Assembly (NCBI GenBank): GCA_016125475.1
Contig: WGLR01000003.1
Span: 133,945 to 197,944, forward strand
From: Betaproteobacteria bacterium
Lineage (GTDB): Bacteria > Pseudomonadota > Gammaproteobacteria > Burkholderiales > Ga0077523
DNA: 64,000 bases
Reading direction: 5' to 3'
Each line of letters starts with the position of its first letter. The stretch's first letter is position 1. This document shows positions 28,212-36,296 of this stretch, one piece after another. Made by a program: the position numbers and the translations under genes. Below the pieces are notes generated by a model. It worked only from the letters and a program-made list of their open reading frames with translations. It was not told the DNA's origin and ran no database searches.

Positions 28212-28943
28212 TCAGACGATCGCGTCCGACTGGATTCGCTGCACGCCCTTCGCCGTCATTTCCTTCCAGGCTTCGGCGAGCCCCGTGCCGCCGAGATTGA
28301 TGCCGCGACAGGCATCCTCGATCACGTAGGACTCGAACCCGGCCGCACGCGCGTCCATCGCGCTCCAGGCGACGCAGAAGTCCGTCGCGAGCCCCGCGAA
28401 GAAGCAGCGACGCATGCCGCGCTCCCGGAGGTAACCGGTGAGGCCGGTCGGCGTCTTCTTGTCGGCTTCCAGGAAGGCGGAGTAGCTGTCGACGTTGGGG
28501 TGATAGCCCTTGCGGATGATGAGCGTCGCCTTCGGAATGTCGAGCCCCGGCGCGAACTTCGCACCTTCCGTTCCCTGTACGCAGTGGTCCGGCCAGAGCA
28601 CCTGCGTGCCGTAGGAGAGGTGGATGGTTTCGAACGGTTTCTTTCCCGGATGCTGCGAGGCAAAGGACACGTGGTCCGGCGTGTGCCAGTCCTGCGTCAG
28701 CACGACGTTCGCGAATCTGGTCGCGATCCGGTTGATGAGCGGCACGATCTCGTCGCCGTGCTCGACCGCCAGAGAGCCTCCGGGGATGAAGCATCGCTGG
28801 ACGTCCACGACGATCAGCACGTCGTGCTCGTTCGGGACGATCCTGCCGCCGGCAATGGCCTGGCCGACCCAGCCGAGACTGCCGGCAGCGGCCGCCGAGC
28901 CTGCAGTGAGCTTCAGAAAACGCCTGCGATCGAAACCTGCCAT
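28212..28943 (-). CDS. Tat-exported nicotinamidase/isochorismatase-fold hydrolase
   Basis: A 243-residue protein. A twin-arginine signal (DRRRFLKLTAGSAAAAGSLG) predicts export of the folded enzyme. The hydrolase domain has the PncA triad: Asp in VVDVQRCF, Lys in IIRKGYHPNVDSYSAF and Cys in GLATDFCV. Metal ligands are visible in QDWHTPDHVSF. The PncA-typical VLWPDHCVQGTEGA loop supports nicotinamide as substrate. The ATG at 28943 has AGGAGG upstream. Most PncA enzymes are cytoplasmic, so the Tat signal is unusual. Confidence 0.85.
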   Translation of the reverse strand: MAGFDRRRFLKLTAGSAAAAGSLGWVGQAIAGGRIVPNEHDVLIVVDVQRCFIPGGSLAVEHGDEIVPLINRIATRFANVVLTQDWHTPDHVSFASQHPGKKPFETIHLSYGTQVLWPDHCVQGTEGAKFAPGLDIPKATLIIRKGYHPNVDSYSAFLEADKKTPTGLTGYLRERGMRRCFFAGLATDFCVAWSAMDARAAGFESYVIEDACRGINLGGTGLAEAWKEMTAKGVQRIQSDAIV

Positions 28944-29133
28944 CTGATTCCTCCTGGAACGCGAATGCTGGATCCCGCGCGGTCGGTTCCCTGCCCGCGC
29001 GAGCCGGTCATTGTCGGACTTCCCATGGCGCACCGCAACACGACAGTCGCATGTGCCCGGAGTTCAGTCCGATGGCCGCGGTCCGCGGTGACGGGTGCGC
29101 CGTCGTGAAGCCCAAGGGCGGGCGTCGCGCGCC

Positions 29134-29625
29134 TCACGGAGCGCCGGCGCGTGCCGCGAACGCGCCGGTCGCGTCCACGAATGGCAGCGCACGGACACGC
29201 CGGAACGCGACGTACAGGTGATCGATCACGCACGCGCGCTCCGAGCCGTCGGTCTCGTAGGGGCGGTTCAGGGTGACCGAAAACAGGCCATCGGGGCGGT
29301 GAGGATTGCCGCAGTCCCCGTCGACGAGGAACCACGCGCTGTAGTTCGGGCGGCCTCCCTGGCAGGGCACCGGCTCGGCCTCGAAGCTCACGCGTCCGAC
29401 CGCCGCGAGGTCCAGGTGGCAGTGATGCCCTTCGAACGCGCCGATCTGCCACGACCGGAAGCCGTCGTCCTCGCGCAGCGTCACGAGGCCCCGCAGGAGT
29501 TCGGTCTTCATCTCGACGATCGCGCCACGGCGAAAGACGACGAGCGACGCGTCCGGAACCTCGAGCAGTTCGCGCAGGACCTCCGCGACGGCGTGGGCGT
29601 GTGCGCCCGCGGCGTCAGCGGTCAC
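29134..29625 (-). CDS. Unknown protein, second of a related overlapping pair
   Basis: A 163-residue protein starting at a GTG (29625) that overlaps the stop of the preceding gene as GTGA, so it is translationally coupled. It contains QIGAFEGHHCHLDLAAVGRV and GGRPNYSAWFLVDGD, then FSVTLNRPYETDG. These align by eye with HHLHLDLARLARAV, GFRPSFEVRLCSD and IALAMRQPYDGG in the partner gene, so the two are distant paralogues. The strand pattern faintly recalls HutX/ChuX haem-carrier proteins, but that is speculation. No signal peptide is seen. Confidence 0.65.
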   Translation of the reverse strand: MTADAAGAHAHAVAEVLRELLEVPDASLVVFRRGAIVEMKTELLRGLVTLREDDGFRSWQIGAFEGHHCHLDLAAVGRVSFEAEPVPCQGGRPNYSAWFLVDGDCGNPHRPDGLFSVTLNRPYETDGSERACVIDHLYVAFRRVRALPFVDATGAFAARAGAP

Positions 29626-30236
29626 GACGCGGTGTCCCGAAGTGCTTCGAGGGCGCTCGAAAGGCTCGCGGCGTCCGTGACGCGTGCGGAGATGCCGAAC
29701 TCGTCTTCGATGCATGCGCCGATCTCCATCCAGTCCCCGATGCGCCGCGCGGACAGCTTTTCCGGAACCGGGCCGTCGACGACCCGGATCCCCACGACTC
29801 CGGGGTGCCTGCGGTGGTGTCGGGACAGCCGCCGCAGATAGCGGCGAACCGGGACCGGCGAGAGGCGTCCGCCGTCGTACGGCTGGCGCATGGCGAGGGC
29901 GATGCCGTAGTCCCTGTCCACGCCGTTCGGGTCGCTGCACAGGCGCACCTCGAACGACGGACGGAATCCGTAGCACACGCTCGGCGAGATGACATAGACC
30001 GCCCGGGCGAGGCGGGCGAGGTCGAGGTGCAGGTGATGCGGTTGATCGTGCAGGTGGAGATCGCGAAGCCCTGCGAATGCACCCGTGTACCTGGGCGCGC
30101 TCAGGCTCGCCCTGCCTGCCGGAACGAGTTCCATGATGCTGCCGTTGCCCCACTGGCCGCAGATGATCGTGATGTCGGGGTCCGCGAGCCAGTCCCTGAG
30201 GATGGCGTCGACCTGATCGGTGGGTGCGTGGGACAT
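29622..30236 (-). CDS. Unknown protein, first of a related overlapping pair
   Basis: A 204-residue protein beginning MSHAPTDQVDAILRDWLADP. The central His motif DQPHHLHLDLARLARAVYVI and the arginine-rich segment YLRRLSRHHRRHPGVVGIR stand out. The C-terminal third may be a small alpha/beta unit. It is related to the following gene by shared motif order. No named family is recognised. The start at 30236 has a GGAG nearby. It is divergent from btaA across a 363-nt region. Confidence 0.65.
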   Translation of the reverse strand: MSHAPTDQVDAILRDWLADPDITIICGQWGNGSIMELVPAGRASLSAPRYTGAFAGLRDLHLHDQPHHLHLDLARLARAVYVISPSVCYGFRPSFEVRLCSDPNGVDRDYGIALAMRQPYDGGRLSPVPVRRYLRRLSRHHRRHPGVVGIRVVDGPVPEKLSARRIGDWMEIGACIEDEFGISARVTDAASLSSALEALRDTAS

Positions 30237-30599
30237 GGTGGCCGCTCCGGATGCACGGGATGCACGGTCCGACCCGTGCCCGTCGGTCGGACGCCTTGCC
30301 CCGTGGTCGCGAGATATCCTGGCTCGAGCATCGTTCTCGACCACGCCTTCCCGCACGGGCGTGCAGTGGCGTCGTGTGGTGTCGTCCGCTCTCACAGTGA
30401 CGGCCTCGCCCGGGACTTGCACCCGGTTCCCTCGACGAACGGGCCCGCTCGCATTGTGCCCCACGCGTCGGGTCGCCGAAACCCCGGTTCGGGCGGCCGG
30501 AAGTGCGGCGGATTCGCGTGGGGTCGCGCTGTCTTCGAGTCGCAACCTGGCAGTCACGATCCGGTCACGGTCCTGTCGTAACGTCCGGTCCCGACGACG
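30237..30599. other. Divergent intergenic region between the unknown pair and btaA
   Basis: 363 nt with no convincing reading frame. The only structured element seen is a set of 11-bp direct repeats close to btaA (30551-30583). Confidence 0.6.
30551..30583 (+). promoter_or_regulatory. Three 11-bp direct repeats resembling a Pho box
   Basis: CAGTCACGATC, CGGTCACGGTC and CTGTCGTAACG follow each other without gaps. Each matches CTGTCAT at five or six of seven positions at the 11-bp period that PhoB uses. btaA-type genes are phosphate-regulated in some bacteria. The repeats end 17 nt before the btaA ATG, which is close for a standard PhoB promoter and lowers confidence. Confidence 0.35.
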
Positions 30600-31838
30600 A
30601 TGTCGAAGGAAGACCGGGGGCAACGATTGCAGCGTGACGATTTCACGATTCTCGACAGGATCGACCAGAAGGTCTTCGACGCGATCTACTCGAGATCGCT
30701 TGTCTACAACACCTGTTGGGAGGATCCCGCCGTCGACCGGCGTGCACTTGGTATCACCCCGGAAGACCGGATGCTCGTGATCACGAGCGCAGGCTGCAAC
30801 GCGCTCGATTACCTGCTGAGCGGCCCCAGACGGGTGTATGCGGTCGATGCCAACCCGAGGCAGTCGGCGCTGCTCGAACTCAAGGTCGCGGGAATCAGGC
30901 GTCTTGCGTTCGCGGACTTCTTTCACGTCTTCGGATACGGCCGGCACCCGCAGTTCCGGGCGCTCTATCACGATGCGCTTCGCGCCGAACTGTCGAATTT
31001 CGCGCGGCACTACTGGGATGCCAGGCTGCACTGGTTCACGCACCCTGAACGGGAGGGAAGTTTCTACTTCCACGGGCTGTCGGGCGTCGTCGCGCGCGCG
31101 TTCCGGCTGCTGCTCCGCTTGAGGCCGGCGCTCGCCGATGCCGTTGACGCGATGCTGGATGCACGTTCGCTCGACGAGCAGCGCGACATCTACGAATGCC
31201 GGGTACGTCCCCGGCTCTGGCAGGGGCCCATGAGGTGGATCCTGTCGCGACAGATCACGATGTCGATGCTGGGTGTCCCCCACCCGCAGCGGCGGGAGGT
31301 GGAGAGCCAGCACACGGACGGCGTGGCGGGCTACATCCGCAGTTCGATCGACTACGTGCTGCGCACCTTCCCGATCCGCGAGAACTACTTCTGGTTCGTC
31401 TATCTTCGGGGGCACTACACGCCCGAGACATGCCCGAGGTACCTGCAGCGCGACCATTTCGAGCGACTGAAGGCAGGCCTGGTGGACCGTCTCACGCTGC
31501 GCACGGCCACCGTCACGGACTTCCTTCAGCACTCCTCGGAGTCCATATCCAAGTTCGTCCTGCTCGACCACATGGACTGGATGGCGTGCTACCACCCGGC
31601 CGCGCTCGCGCAGGAATGGCGCTGCATCTTCGACCGGGCGGCGAGCGGCGCGCGTGCAATTTTCCGCAGTGCGCACGCGAGCCCGCGCTATCTCGCCGAG
31701 GTGCCGATCACCTACGGGCTCTCGACGCGGCCGCTCAGCGACTGGCTGCGGTTCCAGCCCGGTCTCGCGGCGGAACTCAGCCGCGACGACAGGGTGCACA
31801 CGTACTGCGGCTTTCACGTGGCGGACGTGCCGACGTGA
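30600..31838 (+). CDS. btaA: BtaA: SAM:diacylglycerol 3-amino-3-carboxypropyltransferase
   Basis: A 412-residue DUF3419-family protein. It transfers the aminocarboxypropyl group of SAM to diacylglycerol, the first step in making the phosphorus-free betaine lipid DGTS. Family motifs are SLVYNTCWEDPAVDRRAL near residue 34, LVITSAGCNALDYLL near 59, and VYAVDANPRQSALLELK near 80. FVLLDHMDWM lies near residue 320. The length matches the family. It is followed 13 nt later by the N-methyltransferase gene, completing the pathway. No signal peptide; probably membrane-associated. Confidence 0.92.
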   Translation: MSKEDRGQRLQRDDFTILDRIDQKVFDAIYSRSLVYNTCWEDPAVDRRALGITPEDRMLVITSAGCNALDYLLSGPRRVYAVDANPRQSALLELKVAGIRRLAFADFFHVFGYGRHPQFRALYHDALRAELSNFARHYWDARLHWFTHPEREGSFYFHGLSGVVARAFRLLLRLRPALADAVDAMLDARSLDEQRDIYECRVRPRLWQGPMRWILSRQITMSMLGVPHPQRREVESQHTDGVAGYIRSSIDYVLRTFPIRENYFWFVYLRGHYTPETCPRYLQRDHFERLKAGLVDRLTLRTATVTDFLQHSSESISKFVLLDHMDWMACYHPAALAQEWRCIFDRAASGARAIFRSAHASPRYLAEVPITYGLSTRPLSDWLRFQPGLAAELSRDDRVHTYCGFHVADVPT

Positions 31839-31851
31839 CGGATAGGACTCG

Positions 31852-32577
31852 ATGAGCACGTTCCTCGCCCAGCCGCGCGTGCTCTGGAGTCTCGTTCGCG
31901 GCGTGTCCAGGCACGGGTCGCTCGCGCAACGGCTCAACCGGTTCTACGGGCCGCAGGCCGAGCAGTACGACGAAACGCGCCTGCGGCTGCTGCACGGACG
32001 GCGGCTCATCGGCGAACTCGTCGACCTGCGTCGGGGAGACGTGGTCGTCGAACTCGGCGCAGGTACGGGGGCGACGCTGGACATCCTGGGTGCCCAGGCC
32101 TCGCGGTGCCGCGAAATCCTCCTGGTCGACATCTGTGAACCCTTGCTCGCGGTGGCGAGGCGTCGAGCGCGCGAGCACGGGAACGTCCGGGTGGTCGAAG
32201 CGGATGCGACCACGTTCGATCCCGGTCTCGAGGTCGACGTCGTCGTCATGTCGTACACGCTCACGATGATTCCCGACTGGTTCCTGGCCATCGACAACGC
32301 CGCCCGCATGCTGCGTCCGGGCGGGCAGGTGGTAGTGACGGACTTCCACGTGTCGCGTGCGGAGCCGATGTGCGGGCTCCGACGTCAGGGGTTCCTCGCA
32401 CGTCATTTCTGGCCGATGTGGTTCGGGCACGACGGCGTGCGCCCGAATCCCGATCATCTGCCGTATCTGATGGCACGGTTCGACACGACCGTGCTCATGG
32501 ACCGTGCCGGAGGCGTGCCTGGTCTGCCGTGGGTCCGGGTGCCGTACTACGTCTACATGGGGCGCAAGCGCGGCTGA
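31852..32577 (+). CDS. btaB: BtaB-like N-methyltransferase of betaine lipid synthesis
   Basis: A 241-residue class I SAM methyltransferase. Motif I is VVVELGAGTGATLD near residue 63, followed by the acidic motif ILLVDICEPLL and a VEADATTF segment. The C-terminal part has YVYMGRKR. BtaB methylates the amino group of diacylglyceryl-homoserine three times to give DGTS. The assignment rests mainly on its position directly after btaA, since small methyltransferases look alike. Confidence 0.85.
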   Translation: MSTFLAQPRVLWSLVRGVSRHGSLAQRLNRFYGPQAEQYDETRLRLLHGRRLIGELVDLRRGDVVVELGAGTGATLDILGAQASRCREILLVDICEPLLAVARRRAREHGNVRVVEADATTFDPGLEVDVVVMSYTLTMIPDWFLAIDNAARMLRPGGQVVVTDFHVSRAEPMCGLRRQGFLARHFWPMWFGHDGVRPNPDHLPYLMARFDTTVLMDRAGGVPGLPWVRVPYYVYMGRKRG

Positions 32578-32605
32578 CCGTTGCGATGCCCTGGATGCCC
32601 GCCGG

Positions 32606-33265
32606 TCACGGCGGGTGTCGTTCGCGCCCGGACGCCACGAGGAGCGCCCGGCAGCACGCATAGAGCACGACCGCGTTGAGGCTGTGCCAGACGAAGTGCG
32701 TCCCGTACGGAAACGCGGCGCAGACCGCCAGGTCGATCGTGCGGAAGAAGATGGCCGCGAGGAACAGCACCAGGGCCGACGCAAACCATCCCGTACCCGG
32801 CCGGTGCTTCAGAAACGTCCAGGCCGTCACGCCTCCCAGCCCGAGCAGTGCCGGAAGGTAGAGCACCGACCCGTTCCAGAGGTCGTGCGGCACTGCGCGA
32901 TCCAGTACGGCCGACATCACGATGAAGAGCACGACACCGATCGAGGCGCCGGCGTTGCCGAGGCCTGCCACGCGCACGAGGTAGCGCTGGAAGAACAGGT
33001 AAATGAAGAGCGCGATGAAGAGCTTGTCGAGGATGCTCGTCGGCCGGGTGGCCGCCATGTGAAAGACGAGGCTGCCGATACCGACCAGGCCGACGAGGGT
33101 GACGAGTATCCAGTCGTCACGGGCCGAGTCGGTCGATCGCAGCAGCCGTCGCGCGAGCAGGGCCGCCGCCACGAGGAAGAACAGGTTCGTGAGCGCGTTC
33201 AGCGGCTCGCCGAGGAGGCCGGGCGCCGTGCGTTCGCAGTAGAGATCGATGTAGTTCGGGGGCAT
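32606..33265 (-). CDS. Ceramidase-like membrane hydrolase (CREST family)
   Basis: A 219-residue protein with about seven membrane helices. The start MPPNYIDLYCERTAPGLLGEP matches bacterial members of the alkaline ceramidase family. Conserved polar residues that would bind zinc are present: the S and H of GSLVFHMAA, the Asp of SILDKLF, and the HxxxH of THFVWHSLNAV. It should hydrolyse an amide-linked lipid. It converges on btaB with 28 nt between, so it may belong to the same lipid-remodelling theme but is a separate transcript. The lipid substrate is unknown. Confidence 0.85.
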   Translation of the reverse strand: MPPNYIDLYCERTAPGLLGEPLNALTNLFFLVAAALLARRLLRSTDSARDDWILVTLVGLVGIGSLVFHMAATRPTSILDKLFIALFIYLFFQRYLVRVAGLGNAGASIGVVLFIVMSAVLDRAVPHDLWNGSVLYLPALLGLGGVTAWTFLKHRPGTGWFASALVLFLAAIFFRTIDLAVCAAFPYGTHFVWHSLNAVVLYACCRALLVASGRERHPP

Positions 33266-33359
33266 CGCGTGGGCAGGCCGGAAGTCGTGGTATCTGGCGG
33301 GGCCGGTTCTACGATGCACGGGGGTGCGCGAACTTCGCGAGACGGGAGCCGGCCAGTCC

Positions 33360-33376
33360 TGCGCGATTATCGCGCA
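33360..33376. repeat. Perfect 17-bp palindrome
   Basis: TGCGCGAT and ATCGCGCA flank a single T. It lies in the gene-free region about 95 nt upstream of the ceramidase-like start codon and 285 nt upstream of the sigma-54-type promoter. It looks like a dimeric regulator site. Confidence 0.4.
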
Positions 33377-33645
33377 TGGCGCGAACCTGCCCGTCTGCCC
33401 GGGCCGGAGTGTCGACATTTCTGTCACTGATGCGTGCCGGCGGGACGCCGGGTGACGAGATCCGGTTGCTCCGTGTCCGTGCGGGCGCGGCTCCCGCGGA
33501 CGTGCAATGTCGGGGCACCGTCGCCACGCAGTACGTTTTCGCAAATATTTCAGGCAGGAAGCCGCGTTCGCGACCTGTCGCCCACCGCGCCGGCAGGGAG
33601 AGGGTCGCGGGACGCAGCACGGACGCATGCCGGATGCCGGGTTCG

Positions 33646-33661
33646 TGGACCGATTTTTGCA
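33646..33661 (+). promoter_or_regulatory. Sigma-54-type promoter of the second PEP-CTERM gene
   Basis: TGGACCG-N4-TTGCA matches TGGCACG-N4-TTGCA at ten of twelve fixed positions, with the invariant GG and GC and exact spacing. The start point would be near 33673, about 219 nt before the PEP-CTERM ATG. The other PEP-CTERM gene in the window has a similar element. Confidence 0.55.
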
Positions 33662-33891
33662 TCGCGGCGGCGAGAGACTGCTGACCCGACCGGGCGCCAC
33701 GAGAGGCCGTGCCGTTTCCGACGACCCTCGCGGCAGCTTCGTGCGGCCGATCGTCCTCGATCCGGGGCGCGCGCACGAGAGAGCCACGCAGAGGATAGGA
33801 TCCCGCGTCGGCGCAGGAAGGTCCGGGCCGAAACAGGAAGAGGCGACGACAAGACGCGCCACCCCGAGAACCACATTCTGGAGACCTGATC

Positions 33892-34497
33892 ATGCGAACA
33901 ACATCCGTCGCCCTGCTGCTGATGCTGTCGATGTGGGGGGCGTCCCTCACGAGCGCGATCGCGGCGCCCGCACTGGCGCTTCAGGCCAGGAGCCCGTCCG
34001 TGGCCGTCGGCGACACGATTCTGGTCGACGTGAATCTGAGCGGGGATCCGGCGGGACTCAACTACTTTCATGTGACCGTCGGCTTTGACGGCGCCGTCGT
34101 GTCCTGGACGTCGACGCTCTATCCGTCGGAACTGTCCGGCTGGAGCACTCTGGACGAAACCGTTGCCGGATCGACGTACGGCGTCACGCGCTACACGCTG
34201 ACTCCGGGGGGGCTGGCCGGCACGTTGCCCGGCGGGACCTTGATGACGCTTTCCTTCGCCGCGAACGCCGTCGGGACGGCCAGTTTCGCACTCGATCCCG
34301 GGATCCCGCTCGCCCCGGGCAACACGCTCGCGTTCAGTCCGAACGTCTCGAGCACGATCGTTCCGGACATCGCGGACGGCCAGGCGAGCGTGCGCGTCGT
34401 GGCCTCGAATCGGGTTCCGGAACCGGGCGCGATCGGTCTGGTCGGCGTGGCCTTCCTCCTCATGACGGTCTTCGGGCGCGGCAGTCGCCGAGCCTGA
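33892..34497 (+). CDS. Cohesin-like PEP-CTERM exported protein
   Basis: A 201-residue protein with a signal peptide (to about residue 25, SAIAAPA). A cohesin-type beta-sandwich follows, with the opening pattern VAVGDTILVDVNLSGDPAGLNYFHVTVGF split across residues 36-65, and TLMTLSFAANAVGTASF near 120. The C-terminal sorting signal is VPEPGAIGLVGVAFLLMTVFG followed by RGSRR. Cohesin-like modules bind proteins or carbohydrate. Exosortase should process the tail. It stands alone behind a long leader. Confidence 0.88.
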   Translation: MRTTSVALLLMLSMWGASLTSAIAAPALALQARSPSVAVGDTILVDVNLSGDPAGLNYFHVTVGFDGAVVSWTSTLYPSELSGWSTLDETVAGSTYGVTRYTLTPGGLAGTLPGGTLMTLSFAANAVGTASFALDPGIPLAPGNTLAFSPNVSSTIVPDIADGQASVRVVASNRVPEPGAIGLVGVAFLLMTVFGRGSRRA

Positions 34498-34858
34498 CTC
34501 CGGGAACCCTCGGACATCCGTCCGTCCCGCCGGCGGTCCGCCGGTCCGGGCGCCACGCTTCGTCACGCATCGGTCGGACACCGGGGTTGCCCGGCACGAT
34601 CCGTATCGTCCGGCGGCACGCGTTGCCCCTGTTCGACCCGCTGCCGGCATGCGTGCCGCGACCACACGACGATGCATTCGTCGAAGCGCCTCCGTGACAT
34701 CCTGGCTGTCCCGGGCCCGGGACGCGTGTCTCGGGTTGCCGGCGCTCGTTCACACGTGCCCCGAGGCGGGGAGCCACGCGGGTTTCGAGGTTGCATCGGG
34801 TTTCCTATAATCGGGGCACATTGCATTGCACCAAACACATAGAGGAAGACTTATACCG
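34498..34858. other. Intergenic region between the PEP-CTERM and DUF481 genes
   Basis: 361 nt with no convincing gene. The distal end contains a good -10 element and the TGCATTGCAC word described separately; nothing else is recognised. Confidence 0.6.
34783..34831 (+). promoter_or_regulatory. Promoter and operator-like site of the DUF481 gene
   Basis: A perfect TATAAT (34806-34811) is preceded at 17 nt by a weak -35 (TTTCGA, 34783-34788). TGCATTGCAC (34822-34831), the same 10-bp word found just after the phasin -10 box, overlaps the expected start point. A shared repressor with the phasin gene is inferred. Confidence 0.5.
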
Positions 34859-35641
34859 ATGCAGATACTCACGCGTTCCGTTCTCGTTTCGATCCTTCTC
34901 GCATGGGGTACCCTGGCGCACGCACAGCTCTCGCCGAAGCCTGACGGTCAGTGGCGTGCGCTCTTCGGACTTGCCTTCACTTCGGTTTCGGGCAACTCCG
35001 AGAACAGTTCACTGGGTCTCAACGCAGATGCCGTCCGTCAGACCGACGCCGACAAGCTCACGCTGTACGGCCAGTACCTCCGGGCCCAGGCAAAGGTTGG
35101 CGGCACCACGTCCAAGACGTCGGATCTGCTGCGGCTCGGCGGCAAGTACGACTGGGACGTGACCGAGCGAGTCTACGCGTACGGGACGGGCGGCTTCGAG
35201 CGGGACAAGATCGCGAGGATCGATTCGCGCTGGCTCGTGGGCGGTGGCGCGGGCTACAAGCTGATCGAGGCGCCGGACACGACTTTCGACGTCTTCGGCG
35301 GTCTCAACGTCCGGACCGACCGCTACAGCGATCCCGGCGTGATCATCGACAACGAGCTGAGGCGCACGTACACGACGCTCGAGATGCAGCTCGGCGAGGA
35401 CTCGACGCACAAGATCAGCGACAGCACGAGTTTCCGGCAACGCTTCGTGCTCTATCCGAACCTCGACAACTTCGGGGAGTACCGAGCGGTGTTCGACGCC
35501 GGGCTCGTCGTCAGCATGACGGACCGGTTCAAGCTCACGATGAGCGTCGTGGACCGCTACGACAGTCTCGCGACGGACCCGATCAAGAAGAACGACCTGA
35601 TCGTGTTCGCGGGCGTTTCGTACCAGTACGGCCCGAAGTGA
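34859..35641 (+). CDS. DUF481 exported outer-membrane-type protein
   Basis: A 260-residue protein with a signal peptide (LVSILLAWGTLAHA, cut before QLSP) and a DUF481 (YdiY/salt-induced outer membrane protein) beta-barrel-like domain. Alternating strands such as LTLYGQYLRAQAKVG, RVYAYGTGGFERDKI and TTLEMQLGEDSTH, and an aromatic C-terminus (GVSYQYGPK), suit an outer-membrane barrel. The function is not known. The ATG at 34859 has AGAGGAAG upstream. Its promoter carries the word shared with the phasin operator. Confidence 0.85.
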   Translation: MQILTRSVLVSILLAWGTLAHAQLSPKPDGQWRALFGLAFTSVSGNSENSSLGLNADAVRQTDADKLTLYGQYLRAQAKVGGTTSKTSDLLRLGGKYDWDVTERVYAYGTGGFERDKIARIDSRWLVGGGAGYKLIEAPDTTFDVFGGLNVRTDRYSDPGVIIDNELRRTYTTLEMQLGEDSTHKISDSTSFRQRFVLYPNLDNFGEYRAVFDAGLVVSMTDRFKLTMSVVDRYDSLATDPIKKNDLIVFAGVSYQYGPK

Positions 35642-35660
35642 CGGCAGGAGGCGCCCCGCC

Positions 35661-36185
35661 TCACGTGTCGAGCGTCATCATCAGCGCGATGTTGCCCCGC
35701 GCGTACGCGTCGCTCGTGAGCGGCACTTCGGAGAAGCCTTCCGAGCGATAGAGCCGTACTGCCGGGCCCAGCACGGTATTGGAGATTATTTCGAGGCGCC
35801 GTGCGCCGAGCGTGCGGGCGTGTTCGATCACCGCCCGGAGCAACCGTCGACCGATTCCGAAGCCCTGAAGGCCTTCCCGGACCGCCATCTTCGAGATTTC
35901 GTAGACTCCGTCGCCGTGATGGAGGAGGCCGCAGACACCGATCACGCTGCCTTGCGACTCGGCGATCCAGATCGCACCCCCGGGTGACAGGAAGTGCTCC
36001 TCCGGGTGGTCGAGATGCCGCAGATCCAGGGGTTCCACGCGGAAATAGCGTTCGATCCAGGCGAGATTGAGCGCGCGGAATGCCGAAGCGTCGTCACGTC
36101 GGAAAGGGCGGATCACCAGCTGGCCGGCGTCGGCGTGTCGGGCGAACGGGGCTGGCATCTCGCCATCGGTCGGGCGGCTGGACAT
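35661..36185 (-). CDS. GNAT-family N-acetyltransferase
   Basis: A 174-residue protein with the GNAT acetyl-CoA loop [12 protein letters not shown] near residue 109 and the typical strand EISKMAV before it. [17 protein letters not shown] near residue 142 is motif B. It acetylates an unknown amine or amino acid. It converges on the DUF481 gene with 19 nt between the stops and is divergent from glyA. Confidence 0.88.
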   Translation of the reverse strand: MSSRPTDGEMPAPFARHADAGQLVIRPFRRDDASAFRALNLAWIERYFRVEPLDLRHLDHPEEHFLSPGGAIWIAESQGSVIGVCGLLHHGDGVYEISKMAVREGLQGFGIGRRLLRAVIEHARTLGARRLEIISNTVLGPAVRLYRSEGFSEVPLTSDAYARGNIALMMTLDT

Positions 36186-36296
36186 CTGCAGGTGGGCGGG
36201 TGAGGCGCCGGCGGCGCGGCGATGCCGGTGATCTTAGGGCAACCCTTCGCGCATTGCACGGCGCGCCATGCGCCGGCGCGTGCGGCACGATTCGTC

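Larger units (their letters stand above)
33266..33891. other. 626-nt region without a gene
   Basis: No reading frame with plausible protein character was found on either strand; the longer frames are arginine-rich. It holds a perfect palindrome at 33360-33376 and a sigma-54-type promoter at 33646-33661, leaving a leader of about 220 nt before the PEP-CTERM gene. Confidence 0.6.

Noticed and set aside
33309-33950. 213-residue open frame in the gene-free region
   Set aside because: Arginine/serine-rich, no domain, no ribosome binding site, and it overlaps the PEP-CTERM start on the other strand.
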